A DNA stretch of 64,000 nt. Origin: Streptomyces dengpaensis (GTDB lineage Bacteria; Actinomycetota; Actinomycetes; Streptomycetales; Streptomycetaceae). Positions 52,172 to 62,350 of this stretch are shown here, one piece after another (the stretch's first letter is position 1; each line of letters begins with the position of its first letter). Both the position numbers and the translations under genes were made by a program. The notes under the pieces are model-generated. The model did not search any database and was not told where the DNA came from. It saw only the letters and a program-made list of their open reading frames with translations. The stretch spans positions 1,674,001 to 1,738,000 of the forward strand of contig NZ_CP026652.1 in assembly GCF_002946835.1 (NCBI RefSeq). The letters are read 5' to 3'.

Positions 52172-54328
52172 GTGCAGGAGCAGCCCAGCGGTACCGACCC
52201 GGTGGACCGCCTCGACCCGGTGGTCCTGCACCACATCGTCAACACGCTTAGCTGGCCCGATCTGCGCCCCCTGCAGAAGGCTGCCGTAGGCCCGCTGATG
52301 GATGGCGAAGACGCGATCCTGCTCGCGCCGACCGCCGGCGGGAAAACCGAAGCCGCCACGTTCCCCCTGCTCTCCGCCATGCGGGAGAAGCGTTGGACCG
52401 GCACCTCCGTGCTCTACCTCGCCCCGCTCAAAGCGCTCCTGAACAACCTGGTGCACCGGGTCGACAGCTACGCCCAGTGGCTGGGACGCCGAGCCGCCCT
52501 CTGGCATGGCGACACCCCCGAGTCCGTACGCCGCCGCATCCGCACCGACTCCCCCGACTTCCTGCTCACCACGCCCGAGTCACTCGAAGCGATGCTGATC
52601 AGCGTCAAGACCGACCACGCCCACATGTTGGGAGGGGTACGGGCTGTCGTCGTCGACGAGGTGCACGCCTTCGCAGGGGACGACCGCGGCTGGCACCTGC
52701 TCGCCGTACTGGAACGCCTGGAGCGGCTGGCCGGCCATCGCATCCAGCGCGTCGGCCTCTCAGCCACCGTCGGCAATCCCGACACGCTCCTCACCTGGCT
52801 CCAGGGCGCAAGCCCCGCCGACCGGCCCGGCCGAGTCGTCGCACCCGGCGTCACCCTGCCCGCAACCACCGACGCCGCGAGCGCCACCGAACTCCCGCGC
52901 CCCGCAGGGGAAGTGGAGCTCGATTACGTCGGCTCTCTCGCCAACGCAGCCAAGGTGATCTCCGCTCTGCACCAGGGCGAGAAGCGGCTCGTCTTCTGCG
53001 ACTCCCGCAAACAGGTGGAGGAACTCGGCGCCGCACTCCGCGCCCGCGACGTCACCGTGTTCCTCTCTCATGCCTCGCTCTCCACCGACGAACGCGCCCG
53101 TTCCGAGCAGGCGTTCGCGGAAGCACGCGACTGCGTCATCGTCTCCACCTCCACCCTGGAGCTCGGCATCGACGTCGGCGACCTCGACCGCGTCATCCAG
53201 ATCGACTCCCCCGGCAGCGTGGCCTCCTTCCTGCAGCGAATCGGCCGCACCGGACGCCGCGCCGGCACATCCCGCAACTGCCTGTTTCTCGCTATCCGCC
53301 CCGACATGCTGCTCCAAGCAGCCGGCCTGCTCTCCCTCTGGGCCCGCGGGTGGGTGGAACCCGTCACCCCTCCACCCTCTCCCCGCCATCTCGTCGCACA
53401 ACAACTCCTCGCTGTCACCCTGCAGGAACATCGCATCGGCGACCGACTGTGGCCCGAGCAATGGAACGGCCTCGCACCCTTCGACCGCTCCGCCTCTCCG
53501 CTCCTGTCACACCTGGTCTCCGAGGGCTTCCTCGACAGCGACGGCGGCATGCTGTTCATCGGCCCCGAGGCCGAAAAGCACTTCGGACGACGTCACTTCA
53601 TGGAGCTGACCGCCTCTTTCACCGCACCCCCTGAATTCACCGTGCTCGCGGGGCGTACCGAGATCGGCACCACGGACCCGTCCGTCCTCACTGAGGAGCG
53701 CCAGGGTCCACGGCGGCTGCTCCTGGCCGGCCGCAGCTGGCAAGTCACCTTCATCGACTGGGCACGGCGCCGCGCCTTCGTCGAACCGGTCGAGGACGGT
53801 GGCGTCGCCAAATGGCAGGGCAGCGAGGCCCGCGGTCTCTCGTACGCACTGACCCGTGCCATGCGCGATGTTCTGCTCGGCACCGACCCCGACGTCAAGC
53901 TCACCCGCCGCGCCGCAGCGACCCTCGCCGAACTCCGCATGGACCGCGCATCCCACGAAGTACACCCGGCGGGCACCCTGTTGGTCCGAGACGCAGACGC
54001 CGCCCGCTGGTGGACCTGGGCCGGCTACCGTGCCAACGCCACCCTCGCATCTTCCCTCGGCAACCTCGCAGACCCGGTGCAGCGCCCCACCGACGCCCAC
54101 ATCCGGCTCCGCCAGGACCTCTCCCTCGCAGACTGGAAAGCCGCCCGCGCCGAACTCCCCGACTCCCTCACTCTGCCCACGGTCGACCCTCGCGCCGTAC
54201 GCGGCCTGAAGTTCTCGGTGGCCCTGCCCCTCCGCATCGCCACCGCCACCCTCGCCCAACGCCTCGCCGACTTCGACGGCGCCCTCGCCACAGCCCAGGA
54301 GTCCGTGCGGGTCGAGTGGGGCGGTTGA
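52172..54328 (+). CDS. brxHI: BREX DEAD/DEAH-box helicase BrxHI, 718 aa
   Basis: Superfamily 2 helicase related to Lhr. Walker A APTAGGKT (52-59), DEVH box near 162 (VVDEVHAFAGDDRG), motif III SAT (GLSATVG), and a second RecA domain with VSTSTLELGIDVGDLDRVIQ and IGRTGRRAG. A C-terminal domain of about 270 residues follows. GTG 52172 has CAGGAG at the right distance. It is the last gene of the BREX-2 operon; the next defence operon starts 450 bp later. Confidence 0.92.
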   Translation: MQEQPSGTDPVDRLDPVVLHHIVNTLSWPDLRPLQKAAVGPLMDGEDAILLAPTAGGKTEAATFPLLSAMREKRWTGTSVLYLAPLKALLNNLVHRVDSYAQWLGRRAALWHGDTPESVRRRIRTDSPDFLLTTPESLEAMLISVKTDHAHMLGGVRAVVVDEVHAFAGDDRGWHLLAVLERLERLAGHRIQRVGLSATVGNPDTLLTWLQGASPADRPGRVVAPGVTLPATTDAASATELPRPAGEVELDYVGSLANAAKVISALHQGEKRLVFCDSRKQVEELGAALRARDVTVFLSHASLSTDERARSEQAFAEARDCVIVSTSTLELGIDVGDLDRVIQIDSPGSVASFLQRIGRTGRRAGTSRNCLFLAIRPDMLLQAAGLLSLWARGWVEPVTPPPSPRHLVAQQLLAVTLQEHRIGDRLWPEQWNGLAPFDRSASPLLSHLVSEGFLDSDGGMLFIGPEAEKHFGRRHFMELTASFTAPPEFTVLAGRTEIGTTDPSVLTEERQGPRRLLLAGRSWQVTFIDWARRRAFVEPVEDGGVAKWQGSEARGLSYALTRAMRDVLLGTDPDVKLTRRAAATLAELRMDRASHEVHPAGTLLVRDADAARWWTWAGYRANATLASSLGNLADPVQRPTDAHIRLRQDLSLADWKAARAELPDSLTLPTVDPRAVRGLKFSVALPLRIATATLAQRLADFDGALATAQESVRVEWGG

Positions 54329-54780
54329 TGGCTGAGTAGGTGGTTGCATCGCTCCACTTCTTTACCTCTACGGCCCTCGACAGGGCATCCCGTGCAAGAG
54401 GTATCCCGTTGCCTCGGTCGATAGTCGATCAGGCCACGGTCGATGTGCGCGGGCGCCTCGCCCCGGTTTCTTGGACCTGGGCCAGTCGGTCATGCAGGCC
54501 GATCTGCGGCCGTGTCGTCTATGTGTGGCGAGTCCGGCGCTCCGGCAGGCGGTCGCTAAGCCCCTCTATCGGAGAGGTCTGACAATGCGGCCCTGGCCGT
54601 ATTGGGTTTGCGCCAGCTTTCGTTTCCCACCGTGTTCGTTTCCGGTCACCCCTTCGTGTCACCTTGACCATTGCTCCAGGCCAGGAGTGGGTTCCAGCAC
54701 GATGGGAGCCGGTGACTTTTAGGCCGAAAATGGCTCTTGCCCTCAACCGCTGTCAGTGGGTGGGTTCATCATCATCTGCC
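54329..54780. other. 452-bp gap between BREX and the pPIWI-RE operon
   Basis: No gene is supported. The base composition is less extreme than around it. It must carry the promoter of the pPIWI-RE operon, but I cannot pick out a good -35/-10 pair. Confidence 0.5.
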
Positions 54781-55959
54781 ATGACGCAGGAACCATCACA
54801 GGCCGAGAGGCGACCGTCCACGGTGGGGGCGAGTGCAGGGGCCCCGACGGCAAAGCTCGTCGGTGATCTGACCACGACTGCCTTGCGAGCGGCCCGCGCC
54901 TTTGCCACCCGGCACGAGGAGCCTGCCGCATGGCGTGAGGTGTCACGGATGCACGGGGTGTTCCTGAGCCTGCTCCCGCCTGCGGCAGCTCCCCCGACGC
55001 CCTCAGAATTGATTGCCGCCTTGCGACACCCCATGCGGGCATGGGTCCCGCTGCGGTGGGATCTCGTTCCGAGCGAGCTCGGCTCGTTCAGCGTCTTGGG
55101 CCACGATGACCTGTTGACCGGCGAGGCCATCGAGTACGGATCCGATTACAGCGAGGCCCTCTTCGAGAACCACGAAGCAGGGATCGACTGGGTGCCGCGG
55201 TGGGCTCAGCAGACCTTTGAGAAGGTCGAGCGCTCCATCTATCTGGTTCTCTCGTCCGCGGGGCAGAACGAGTACGTCGCCACACGGCAGATGCTGATCG
55301 AAGTGCCCGCGGGCACCGTTGAGCAGGTCAGCGACGAACTGCACGAGCGCGGAGCCCTGCACACCGAGGCGTACGAACCGCTGCCGCCTGATCGCCAGTT
55401 CGTCTCCGGACAGAATGCCTGGTACGTGCCCTGCCCTGTCTGTCGGTGGCCGATGCACGTGCGCGGCTCCCTGCTGGCGTGCCGGTATCCGCAGCATGTC
55501 GGGCAGTTCACCATCACGCAAGAACACGACGCAGGCGGGGCGCCGCGTGTGCGCGGCCCCTTGCCGACCCTCGCGGTCCACGCAGCCGAGACAGTGTGTC
55601 TGCACGAAGCCGTCTGGCGCTACATCACCGTCCCCGGCATCACCGAGGTGTCACTAATGGGCTGGCTGGCCGAGCAGGCCGGCATCGATGGCGACGCAAT
55701 CACGAAGTGGCCGCACAAGGACCGCTGGGACATCAGCGTCCGGGCTGGCAGCAGCGTCTTCGAGGTGGACCTCAAGGACACCAGGTCCCCGTCCCAGATC
55801 GTCGCCAGGCCGCCACGGGCCCGGCACGTGGTCGTGCCCGACTACCGGTCCTGGCAGGTCGCGCAGCTGCGCCGGTCCCTGCCGGCCGGGCGCTACGAGG
55901 TCCGGACCGTCCGCGCGTTCAAGACCCTTGTCGGCAAGGCTCTCAAGGAGGCGCAGTGA
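54781..55959 (+). CDS. pPIWI-RE-associated restriction endonuclease-fold protein, 392 aa
   Basis: First gene of a three-gene operon. ATG 54781 is preferred over an open-frame start at 54664. A small zinc-binding element is formed by C218, C221 (CPVCRWPMHV), C234 and H239 (CRYPQH). The C-terminal domain has a PD-(D/E)XK-like core: D317 in WDISVRAG, E328, D330 and K332 in FEVDLKD, then DYRSWQVAQLRRSL. This is the nuclease component that accompanies pPIWI-RE proteins, recognised mainly by its position and this fold. It ends in a GTGA overlap with the helicase gene. Confidence 0.8.
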   Translation: MTQEPSQAERRPSTVGASAGAPTAKLVGDLTTTALRAARAFATRHEEPAAWREVSRMHGVFLSLLPPAAAPPTPSELIAALRHPMRAWVPLRWDLVPSELGSFSVLGHDDLLTGEAIEYGSDYSEALFENHEAGIDWVPRWAQQTFEKVERSIYLVLSSAGQNEYVATRQMLIEVPAGTVEQVSDELHERGALHTEAYEPLPPDRQFVSGQNAWYVPCPVCRWPMHVRGSLLACRYPQHVGQFTITQEHDAGGAPRVRGPLPTLAVHAAETVCLHEAVWRYITVPGITEVSLMGWLAEQAGIDGDAITKWPHKDRWDISVRAGSSVFEVDLKDTRSPSQIVARPPRARHVVVPDYRSWQVAQLRRSLPAGRYEVRTVRAFKTLVGKALKEAQ

Positions 55960-58900
55960 ACGGTCGTCCTCTCGCCTCGATGAGCGTGCAGCGCTTGAGC
56001 ACTGTGGCCGCGCTCGCCTTGGCCGCCCGGCTGTTTCCCGACCGCAGTGACGACTCCTTCCGGCACGCGACTGCGATCCGGGACGCGCACTTCCTTGTCT
56101 CCGGGCACACGCACTTGTGGAGGGGCTATCCGGATCTGTCGTCTGAGGACACGCGGCGAGTCACCCGACTCCTGCTGCACCGCACCGGGCGGCTGGCGAT
56201 CCTGAGCGCGTTTCGCCGCGCCGTCGAGGAGCTGTTCAACTCCACCGATATTCCTGAGGGGTTCGCTCTCCTCGATGACGAGCTCTACCTGGTGACTGAG
56301 CCGGTCCACCAGCAGCTTGCCGCGCTGGTGGACGAGGCCCTGGAGATCCTGGATGAGCGTGCCGCCGCGCTCGACGAGGGGCGCAGCCGCCCGCTGGCCC
56401 TTCAGGGGCACTTCCGTATCGGCACGCAGATCCCCGATCCGAGCCGGCCAGGCAACGGAGTCATCCAGGCCCACTACGTCCTCGATGTGTCCCACGTCGA
56501 GACGCCGTTGCCGGACTTCGGCAAGCCTCGCGAGTGCCCCGTGCTGTCCGTGCCGGTCGAGGCCCTTCGGTCGATTGCCGACTCGCTGGATCGAGCCTTC
56601 GGCCAAAGCCACCGACGTCAGAGTCTGGACCGGCTCTTCCAGTACATCCGTCACGCCGACGGCTCCTTGCTCACCGAAAAGGACTTCGTGCTCAACGCCG
56701 GGCTCATCAGGGTGCTCAGCGCGTGCACCGGCTCCGGCAAGAGTGTTCTGGCGAAGTTGCTGGCCGAATGGGGGGTCCTGAACGGCTATGTGACCGGGAT
56801 CGTGGTGCCACGCAATGACAGCGTGCTCGCCTTCACCCACGCACTACGCGTGGAACTCAAAGAGCTGGGTCGCACTGACGCGGTGGTTGTGCCGCTGATC
56901 TCACCGAACAGCATGCAGGCAGAGGCGGAGAAGGCCGCCCGCAGTCACCTGGAGGAGGGCCGGCTCGATGAGGCGGATCAGGCGTTTTCCGAGTTCTCCT
57001 ACGGCTGCGGCATGCAGGCGAGGTCCACCAACACCCAGGACGTCGACCTGTGGCAGCCCGGGCGCGAGCGCTGCTCGGACTTCGAAGGTATCGACGCGGA
57101 CACCGGCGAGGTCCGTCGCCACCGCTGCCCCTGGTACGCCCACTGCGGCAAACACCGCCACCAGCTAGCACTCGACAGCGCGAACATTATCGTCACCAAC
57201 CACATCAACCTCATGTCCGGCCGCCTCCATGTCCCGGTGCTGGCCGAGGGGCAGCAGCGCAACCACATGAGCGTCGAGGAGGCACTGCTGCGCCTCGCCC
57301 ATCTCCTGCTCATCGACGAGGCAGACGCCTTCCAGGCCACCGGGTTCGCCAAGAGCGCCCATCACGTCACCCTCGCCCGCTACGGCAGCAGGCAGCCCAG
57401 TGCCCTCCAAGAACTCCACGACCAGTTCAGCGTCCGAGCCGGGGCGTTGATGTACGAGCTCGAGCGCTACATCCACCCCAAGATCACCCAGGCGCGATTC
57501 TTGTCGGAGAGCTACGTGAGCAACGCGGCCAACGGACGCATCGCCCAACGCGGCCCCAACGAACGCAGCCGCCAGCAACTCGCGCGCCGCCGATTGATCA
57601 TCCCGCGCCGCTGGGATGCGTGGTGTACCGCCCGCCTGTGGCGCACCCCGGAGGATTCCTCCCCCACGCGCGAACAGATCGACACTTTCCGCAAGTTGTT
57701 TAACCCTAGCGAGGATGCTCAGCTCACTGAGTCGACCGTCCCGGCCATCCCCGGTCTCGGCGACAGCAGCTGGGACCACCTGGCCCGGCTGCGCAGTGAA
57801 CTGCTCGACACCACGGCCCTACGCGAAGGCGCCGATCCCGTCTTCGACGGCGCGCATGCGCGGATCGGATCCACCACAACTCCGCTGTTGGATACAGCAC
57901 TTGACGATGACGACCGTGAACTCCTGGTCGACCTCCTGGTGCGACGGGCCTACCTGGAGCAGATCCGCGCCCAGATCGAGTACGTGACCCGCTTCGGAAC
58001 CTCTCTGAAGGCATCCGGTATCACCGCGGCCAACCAGCTGGCCGAGATGCTCGACGACAACAAGCAGTGGCACGCCGCCCCCTACGGCCCGCTTGGCGCA
58101 CCGGTCTTCGGCTTCACCGCCATTCATGACATCGAGGACAAGCATCGCACCGAACTCGCCCTTACCTCCTTTGCCGGCGATCCTCACGCCTACACCGCTC
58201 AGCTCGGCGACACCACCGCGCTGGCACTGTGCGGGCAACGCCGCATCGTGTTGGGACTGTCGGCGACTGCGCACATGCCCGGCGGCACCATGCACCACCT
58301 CATCACTCCACCGACCTGGTACGTGCCCGATGACATCACCGGCTCCCTTGTACTGAAGCCGCTGCCCCTGGTGGACGAGCGCAACAATCCCATCCGGATC
58401 TCCGGCACATCAGACATCCACCGGGACCAGGCCCACCAGCAGATGGGACGCGCCCTGTGGTCCCACATCGTGCAACATCTGAAGAAGCTGGGCAGCCGCG
58501 CGAACACCGCGCACCGGGCCCGCATCCTGGTCGCCTGCACCTCCTACGTCGGCGCCGGCCAGCTCGCCGAAGGCATGATTTCCGCCGGCGCCGACCCGGA
58601 CAGCATTGCCGTCGCCGCCCGCGTCGAGAACGAGAATGCCGTACCGGCGCACTTCCGGCGACGCCCCGCCTGGCATGAGATCCCCTCGGACGCTCTGGAA
58701 CGCTTCCCACACCACAACAGCGCCAAGATCCTCATCGCACCGCTCGCCATTGCCGAACGCGGACTGAACATGGTCGACCACAACGGGCGCTCCCTGGTCG
58801 GCGAAGTCATCCTCGCCGTCCGCCCGATCCCACTGATGGACGAACCCGCCCAGCTCCTCGCGCTCATCTCCAGCCGCGCCTACAGCACCCTGAACCGCTC

Positions 58901-59264
58901 GCAAGATCCCGCCGAAATGCTGCGCGAACTCTCCCGCACCTCCAGCACAGTCCACGAAGAGCTCTTCCGCAGCCACCACTTCTTCCAGTCCCTGCCCAAC
59001 CAGGTGCGCCTGTCGATCGTCGCCGAAATGCTCATCGGCATCATCCAGCTCGGCGGCCGCGTACGGCGAGGCGGCGACCAAGGCGTCCTCTACCTCGCCG
59101 ACCACGCCTTCCACAACACCGCAAGCGGCAGCGACCTGCCGCGACTCATCCGAGAACTGCGCAACGGCTGGGCCAAGACCGGGCAGCTCGAACTCCTCCA
59201 GAACATCTACGGCAACACCCTCACCGCGATCTTCAACTTCGCCGACGAAAGGACCAACCACTGA
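55956..59264 (+). CDS. DinG/XPD-like helicase of the pPIWI-RE system, 1102 aa
   Basis: Superfamily 2 iron-sulfur helicase. GTG 55956 overlaps the nuclease stop (GTGA). Walker A is CTGSGKS (257-263); four cysteines C351, C373, C391 and C397 lie between motifs I and II as in the XPD/DinG [4Fe-4S] domain; motif II is DEAD (454-457, LLIDEADAF), preceded by the NIIVTNHINLM segment typical of DinG. The second motor half holds LGLSATAHMPGG, RILVACTSYVGAGQ, IAPLAIAERGLNM and QLGGRVRRGG. An N-terminal region of about 240 residues is specific to the system. It would unwind DNA or R-loops for the PIWI protein; inference from the partner set. Confidence 0.88.
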   Translation: MNGRPLASMSVQRLSTVAALALAARLFPDRSDDSFRHATAIRDAHFLVSGHTHLWRGYPDLSSEDTRRVTRLLLHRTGRLAILSAFRRAVEELFNSTDIPEGFALLDDELYLVTEPVHQQLAALVDEALEILDERAAALDEGRSRPLALQGHFRIGTQIPDPSRPGNGVIQAHYVLDVSHVETPLPDFGKPRECPVLSVPVEALRSIADSLDRAFGQSHRRQSLDRLFQYIRHADGSLLTEKDFVLNAGLIRVLSACTGSGKSVLAKLLAEWGVLNGYVTGIVVPRNDSVLAFTHALRVELKELGRTDAVVVPLISPNSMQAEAEKAARSHLEEGRLDEADQAFSEFSYGCGMQARSTNTQDVDLWQPGRERCSDFEGIDADTGEVRRHRCPWYAHCGKHRHQLALDSANIIVTNHINLMSGRLHVPVLAEGQQRNHMSVEEALLRLAHLLLIDEADAFQATGFAKSAHHVTLARYGSRQPSALQELHDQFSVRAGALMYELERYIHPKITQARFLSESYVSNAANGRIAQRGPNERSRQQLARRRLIIPRRWDAWCTARLWRTPEDSSPTREQIDTFRKLFNPSEDAQLTESTVPAIPGLGDSSWDHLARLRSELLDTTALREGADPVFDGAHARIGSTTTPLLDTALDDDDRELLVDLLVRRAYLEQIRAQIEYVTRFGTSLKASGITAANQLAEMLDDNKQWHAAPYGPLGAPVFGFTAIHDIEDKHRTELALTSFAGDPHAYTAQLGDTTALALCGQRRIVLGLSATAHMPGGTMHHLITPPTWYVPDDITGSLVLKPLPLVDERNNPIRISGTSDIHRDQAHQQMGRALWSHIVQHLKKLGSRANTAHRARILVACTSYVGAGQLAEGMISAGADPDSIAVAARVENENAVPAHFRRRPAWHEIPSDALERFPHHNSAKILIAPLAIAERGLNMVDHNGRSLVGEVILAVRPIPLMDEPAQLLALISSRAYSTLNRSQDPAEMLRELSRTSSTVHEELFRSHHFFQSLPNQVRLSIVAEMLIGIIQLGGRVRRGGDQGVLYLADHAFHNTASGSDLPRLIRELRNGWAKTGQLELLQNIYGNTLTAIFNFADERTNH

Positions 59265-61885
59265 TGGCCACCGGCCCCACCCGCCTCTACACCGCCGACT
59301 TCCCCCTCAGCCCTGAACTGATGGGACAGGTGTGGTTCTACCCGCTCACCCCCGAGTTCGAGGACTTGTGGGAAGTCTGCGAACGCCAGTGGGACCCCGA
59401 CGAAGGCTTCCGCACCCCGCACGGTGCCCTGCGCGTGGCCCTGGGCACCGCCACCGGACGCATGATCGTCTTCACGATCTCGCGGCGACGCAGCACCGGG
59501 CCCGACGAGGCACAGAGCCTGATCGTCGCCGACGGCCCCCTAGATGCCAAGCTCACCAAGCGCTGCTTCGACACGTGGCAGAAGTTGCACTTCCCCAACC
59601 TCAAGCACCAACTCCTCAGCGAGCACATCGACTTCCGCAACACGGCCTGCCGCCCCCTCACCGACGTCCTGCAGCGCGACGACGGCGGCTACATCACCGG
59701 GCCCTGGTGGTGGAAGGACGCCGCAGGCTGGGCCGCCATCCAGCAACTGGCAGCCCGCCCCATGACCGACCAGCAGCACCCCGACCAGCCAGCCACGTCC
59801 TTCCGAGTGGCGCTCGCCCACGACGCCAAACGACTCGTAGCCTGGGACTACCCCTACTACCGCACCATCTACCAGGGCCGAGCCAACGAACGCACCGGCT
59901 GGGCGATGGCCTACGTCTCGGTCACCGGAGAGACCCAACGCGGCCTGCCCGACCCCATCTTGCGCTTCGACTGCCACGTCACCCGCGTCGCCGACCACTG
60001 GCGCAACGTCAAAACCGTCATGCTCAAGCACCCCCAGTTCGACACCCTGCTGCGCGTCCCGGTCCGCCATCTCCCCCACACCGGCCCCGACGGCGAAAAG
60101 ATCACCGACAAGGACGGGCGCCTCACCTGGAAGACAACTTTCCGCGGACACACCGCGGCCATCGTCCAGGCGTGCGGCCTCAAACCCGTCACGTTGCCCG
60201 TCAACGCCGACGGCGCTCTCGACCATGTCCGGGCGGTCTTCCGCAACAAGGGCAAGCACCTGGTCGGCAAGGGCGTCGGCGCCTACTTCACCCTGCGCAT
60301 GACCACCCACATCGCCGAGTCCCTCGGCGTCCAACCGATCATCTACGACGCCTCCCGCCACACCATCCCGGGCAAGAGCATCACCAGCGGCCCCATCCCC
60401 CGCGGCAAGCTGCCACAGGCCGTGGAGGCAGCCGGATGGAAGTCAGTGCGCCTGGTGGCGGTGTACTCCGCAGACAGCACCCCGCACCGGATCCTGCGTC
60501 AACTCCGGGCGGACTACGGGATTGCGACACCTGCCGCACTGGCCGACCGGGCAACGGCTTTCGATGGGCAGATCGTCGACGTCGCCCCCACCATCACACT
60601 GGAATTCCGGAAGATCCCCGAGCTGACCATGCACGGCCGCCATGACCGCGCAGCACTCATCCGCAGCCACAGCGCCCTCCAGGTCAGCGACCCCGACCAA
60701 CTCATCGCCGTCATCTGCGAGACCACCTGGGACGGCAAGCCCGTCCCCCACGACGGCAAGCCCGCCACCCGCAAGGCACTCGGAGCCACCAGGATCGTGA
60801 GCCAGTTCCTCGTCAAGACCGACGCCCCGCCGCGCGAAGAGGACACCGACTTTCCCGCCAGCGCGGCCCTGCGCCACATCTTCCAGGACGCCGGCATCAT
60901 CGACGACCGTCTCTCTCGTGCCATCTGCGCCACGCCCGAGGTGTCCATGGACGCGCCGCTGACAGAGCCCGTAACCGTGGTCGGCATCCACATGCGCCGA
61001 CACGTCTACAAGCGAGTACGAGGCCAGGGCTACCGCAGCCCCAAACTCGTCGCCTGCCTCGTCGCGATGCACTTCACGCCCGACGCTCAAACCCCGCCGT
61101 ACACCGAGATGTACCAAAACGGGCAATGGCTGCGCATCGCGGAGGGACGTGCCCTCTTCCACTCCTCAGAGATCGGCAGCGAACGCTGGGGACGCAACGG
61201 CGACGGTGCTCGGGCCGTCCGAGACCACATCGAGACCGCCCTCGACAACCTCGTCCTGCCCGAGGCCAGCAACCGTGTCGTCCTCGTCCTGGACAAGGAA
61301 GGCAGCCGCAGCATCTACCCGGCCCTCGACGACAATCCCTTCCGCACCGCGCCGCACCCCGGACGCGGTCTCGCTCACGACGGCATCGACGTCGCCACCG
61401 TACGCATCGCCTTCGGACACCATGCAGCACGGCCGGCAACCGTCTACCGCGACGGTGTCGACAACCTCACCACCATGAACCCCACCTACCGGCGCACTCT
61501 CATCTTCGAGAAGCATCACCCCCACGCGACCGTGTGGATGCTCACGCAACAATCACGCCAGCAAGCCGGAAACTCGCCCATGCTGCGCGAGGGCAACAAA
61601 CGAACCCGCGACGACTTCAGCACCCTCACCTACAACCCCATGAACAAGGACCTCCACGCCACCAGCCGCATCGAGCTCACCGTCCCCACGCCAGGCAGCT
61701 GGCGCCCCGGCGACCTCGTCGCGTTCATCGCCCGGCAATGCGACCAGGCCGTCGCGTGGGATCACCGCACGCTACGTCCGGCCCCGCTCCATCTCGCCTA
61801 CAAGACCGACCAGGACCATCCCGACTTCCGCAGCCACGATCCTGGTGACGGCGAGGCCCAAGATGACGAAGATGACCTGTCATAG
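59264..61885 (+). CDS. pPIWI-RE family PIWI protein, 873 aa
   Basis: Prokaryotic PIWI-domain protein of the RE subgroup, an Argonaute relative. ATG 59264 overlaps the helicase stop (TGATG). The N-terminal 450 residues are the family's own region (LTPEFEDLWEVCERQWDPDE, then HVTRVADHWRNVKTVMLKHP). The C-terminal RNase H-like half includes VSMDAPLTEPVTVVGIHMRR, VVLVLDKEGSRSIYP near 670, VATVRIAFGHHAARPATVYR near 710 and RRTLIFEKHHPHATVWMLTQ near 744-765. I cannot assign catalytic residues by eye, so whether it cuts or only binds is open. Last gene of the operon. Confidence 0.85.
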   Translation: MATGPTRLYTADFPLSPELMGQVWFYPLTPEFEDLWEVCERQWDPDEGFRTPHGALRVALGTATGRMIVFTISRRRSTGPDEAQSLIVADGPLDAKLTKRCFDTWQKLHFPNLKHQLLSEHIDFRNTACRPLTDVLQRDDGGYITGPWWWKDAAGWAAIQQLAARPMTDQQHPDQPATSFRVALAHDAKRLVAWDYPYYRTIYQGRANERTGWAMAYVSVTGETQRGLPDPILRFDCHVTRVADHWRNVKTVMLKHPQFDTLLRVPVRHLPHTGPDGEKITDKDGRLTWKTTFRGHTAAIVQACGLKPVTLPVNADGALDHVRAVFRNKGKHLVGKGVGAYFTLRMTTHIAESLGVQPIIYDASRHTIPGKSITSGPIPRGKLPQAVEAAGWKSVRLVAVYSADSTPHRILRQLRADYGIATPAALADRATAFDGQIVDVAPTITLEFRKIPELTMHGRHDRAALIRSHSALQVSDPDQLIAVICETTWDGKPVPHDGKPATRKALGATRIVSQFLVKTDAPPREEDTDFPASAALRHIFQDAGIIDDRLSRAICATPEVSMDAPLTEPVTVVGIHMRRHVYKRVRGQGYRSPKLVACLVAMHFTPDAQTPPYTEMYQNGQWLRIAEGRALFHSSEIGSERWGRNGDGARAVRDHIETALDNLVLPEASNRVVLVLDKEGSRSIYPALDDNPFRTAPHPGRGLAHDGIDVATVRIAFGHHAARPATVYRDGVDNLTTMNPTYRRTLIFEKHHPHATVWMLTQQSRQQAGNSPMLREGNKRTRDDFSTLTYNPMNKDLHATSRIELTVPTPGSWRPGDLVAFIARQCDQAVAWDHRTLRPAPLHLAYKTDQDHPDFRSHDPGDGEAQDDEDDLS

Positions 61886-62350
61886 CCATGCATGGACAGG
61901 GCCAGCCGAGCTCACTCCCGCTGGACAATGCAGTGGTGCACCACCAGCAGTCGGAAACCTGCTTGACGTTCCGCACTCGTAGATCACCGACACCGCTTAG
62001 CGTCAGGAGCCCCTCAACGCCCGGCCACACTCATGTAGTCAATAGTGCGCCTGGCCAGCACATCCAAACACCCGACGCCCCATCAGAACGAGCTTAAAAT
62101 GAGCGTCACGAGCGCCATCTCAGCGTCAAGATATCGCCCGTAACGCCCACACCGCACATAAGGCGCACGAATAAAACCGCAGTTCAGGAGCCCTTAGCTG
62201 CCGGTCAGAGATCGCGACGCACTCCACATGATGGGTCTGCCGCGGACTGTCACGGAACCGCCTGGACACCCTCTACAGCCTGGTATCTCATAGCGGGACC
62301 GTACTCGTCAGGCGAGGTCAGCTGCATCAGATCTGATCGCCCCAGCCTAT
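61886..62350. other. 465-bp convergent gap of lower GC
   Basis: No gene is seen between the ends of the pPIWI gene and gajB. The stretch is clearly less GC-rich than the defence operons, with A/T-containing runs such as GAGCTTAAAATGAGCG near 62090. It may mark a junction between two independently acquired defence modules. Confidence 0.5.

Noticed and set aside
61888..62097. A 69-codon frame after the pPIWI gene.
   Set aside because: The sequence has no protein-family character and starts directly after the stop without a ribosome binding site.
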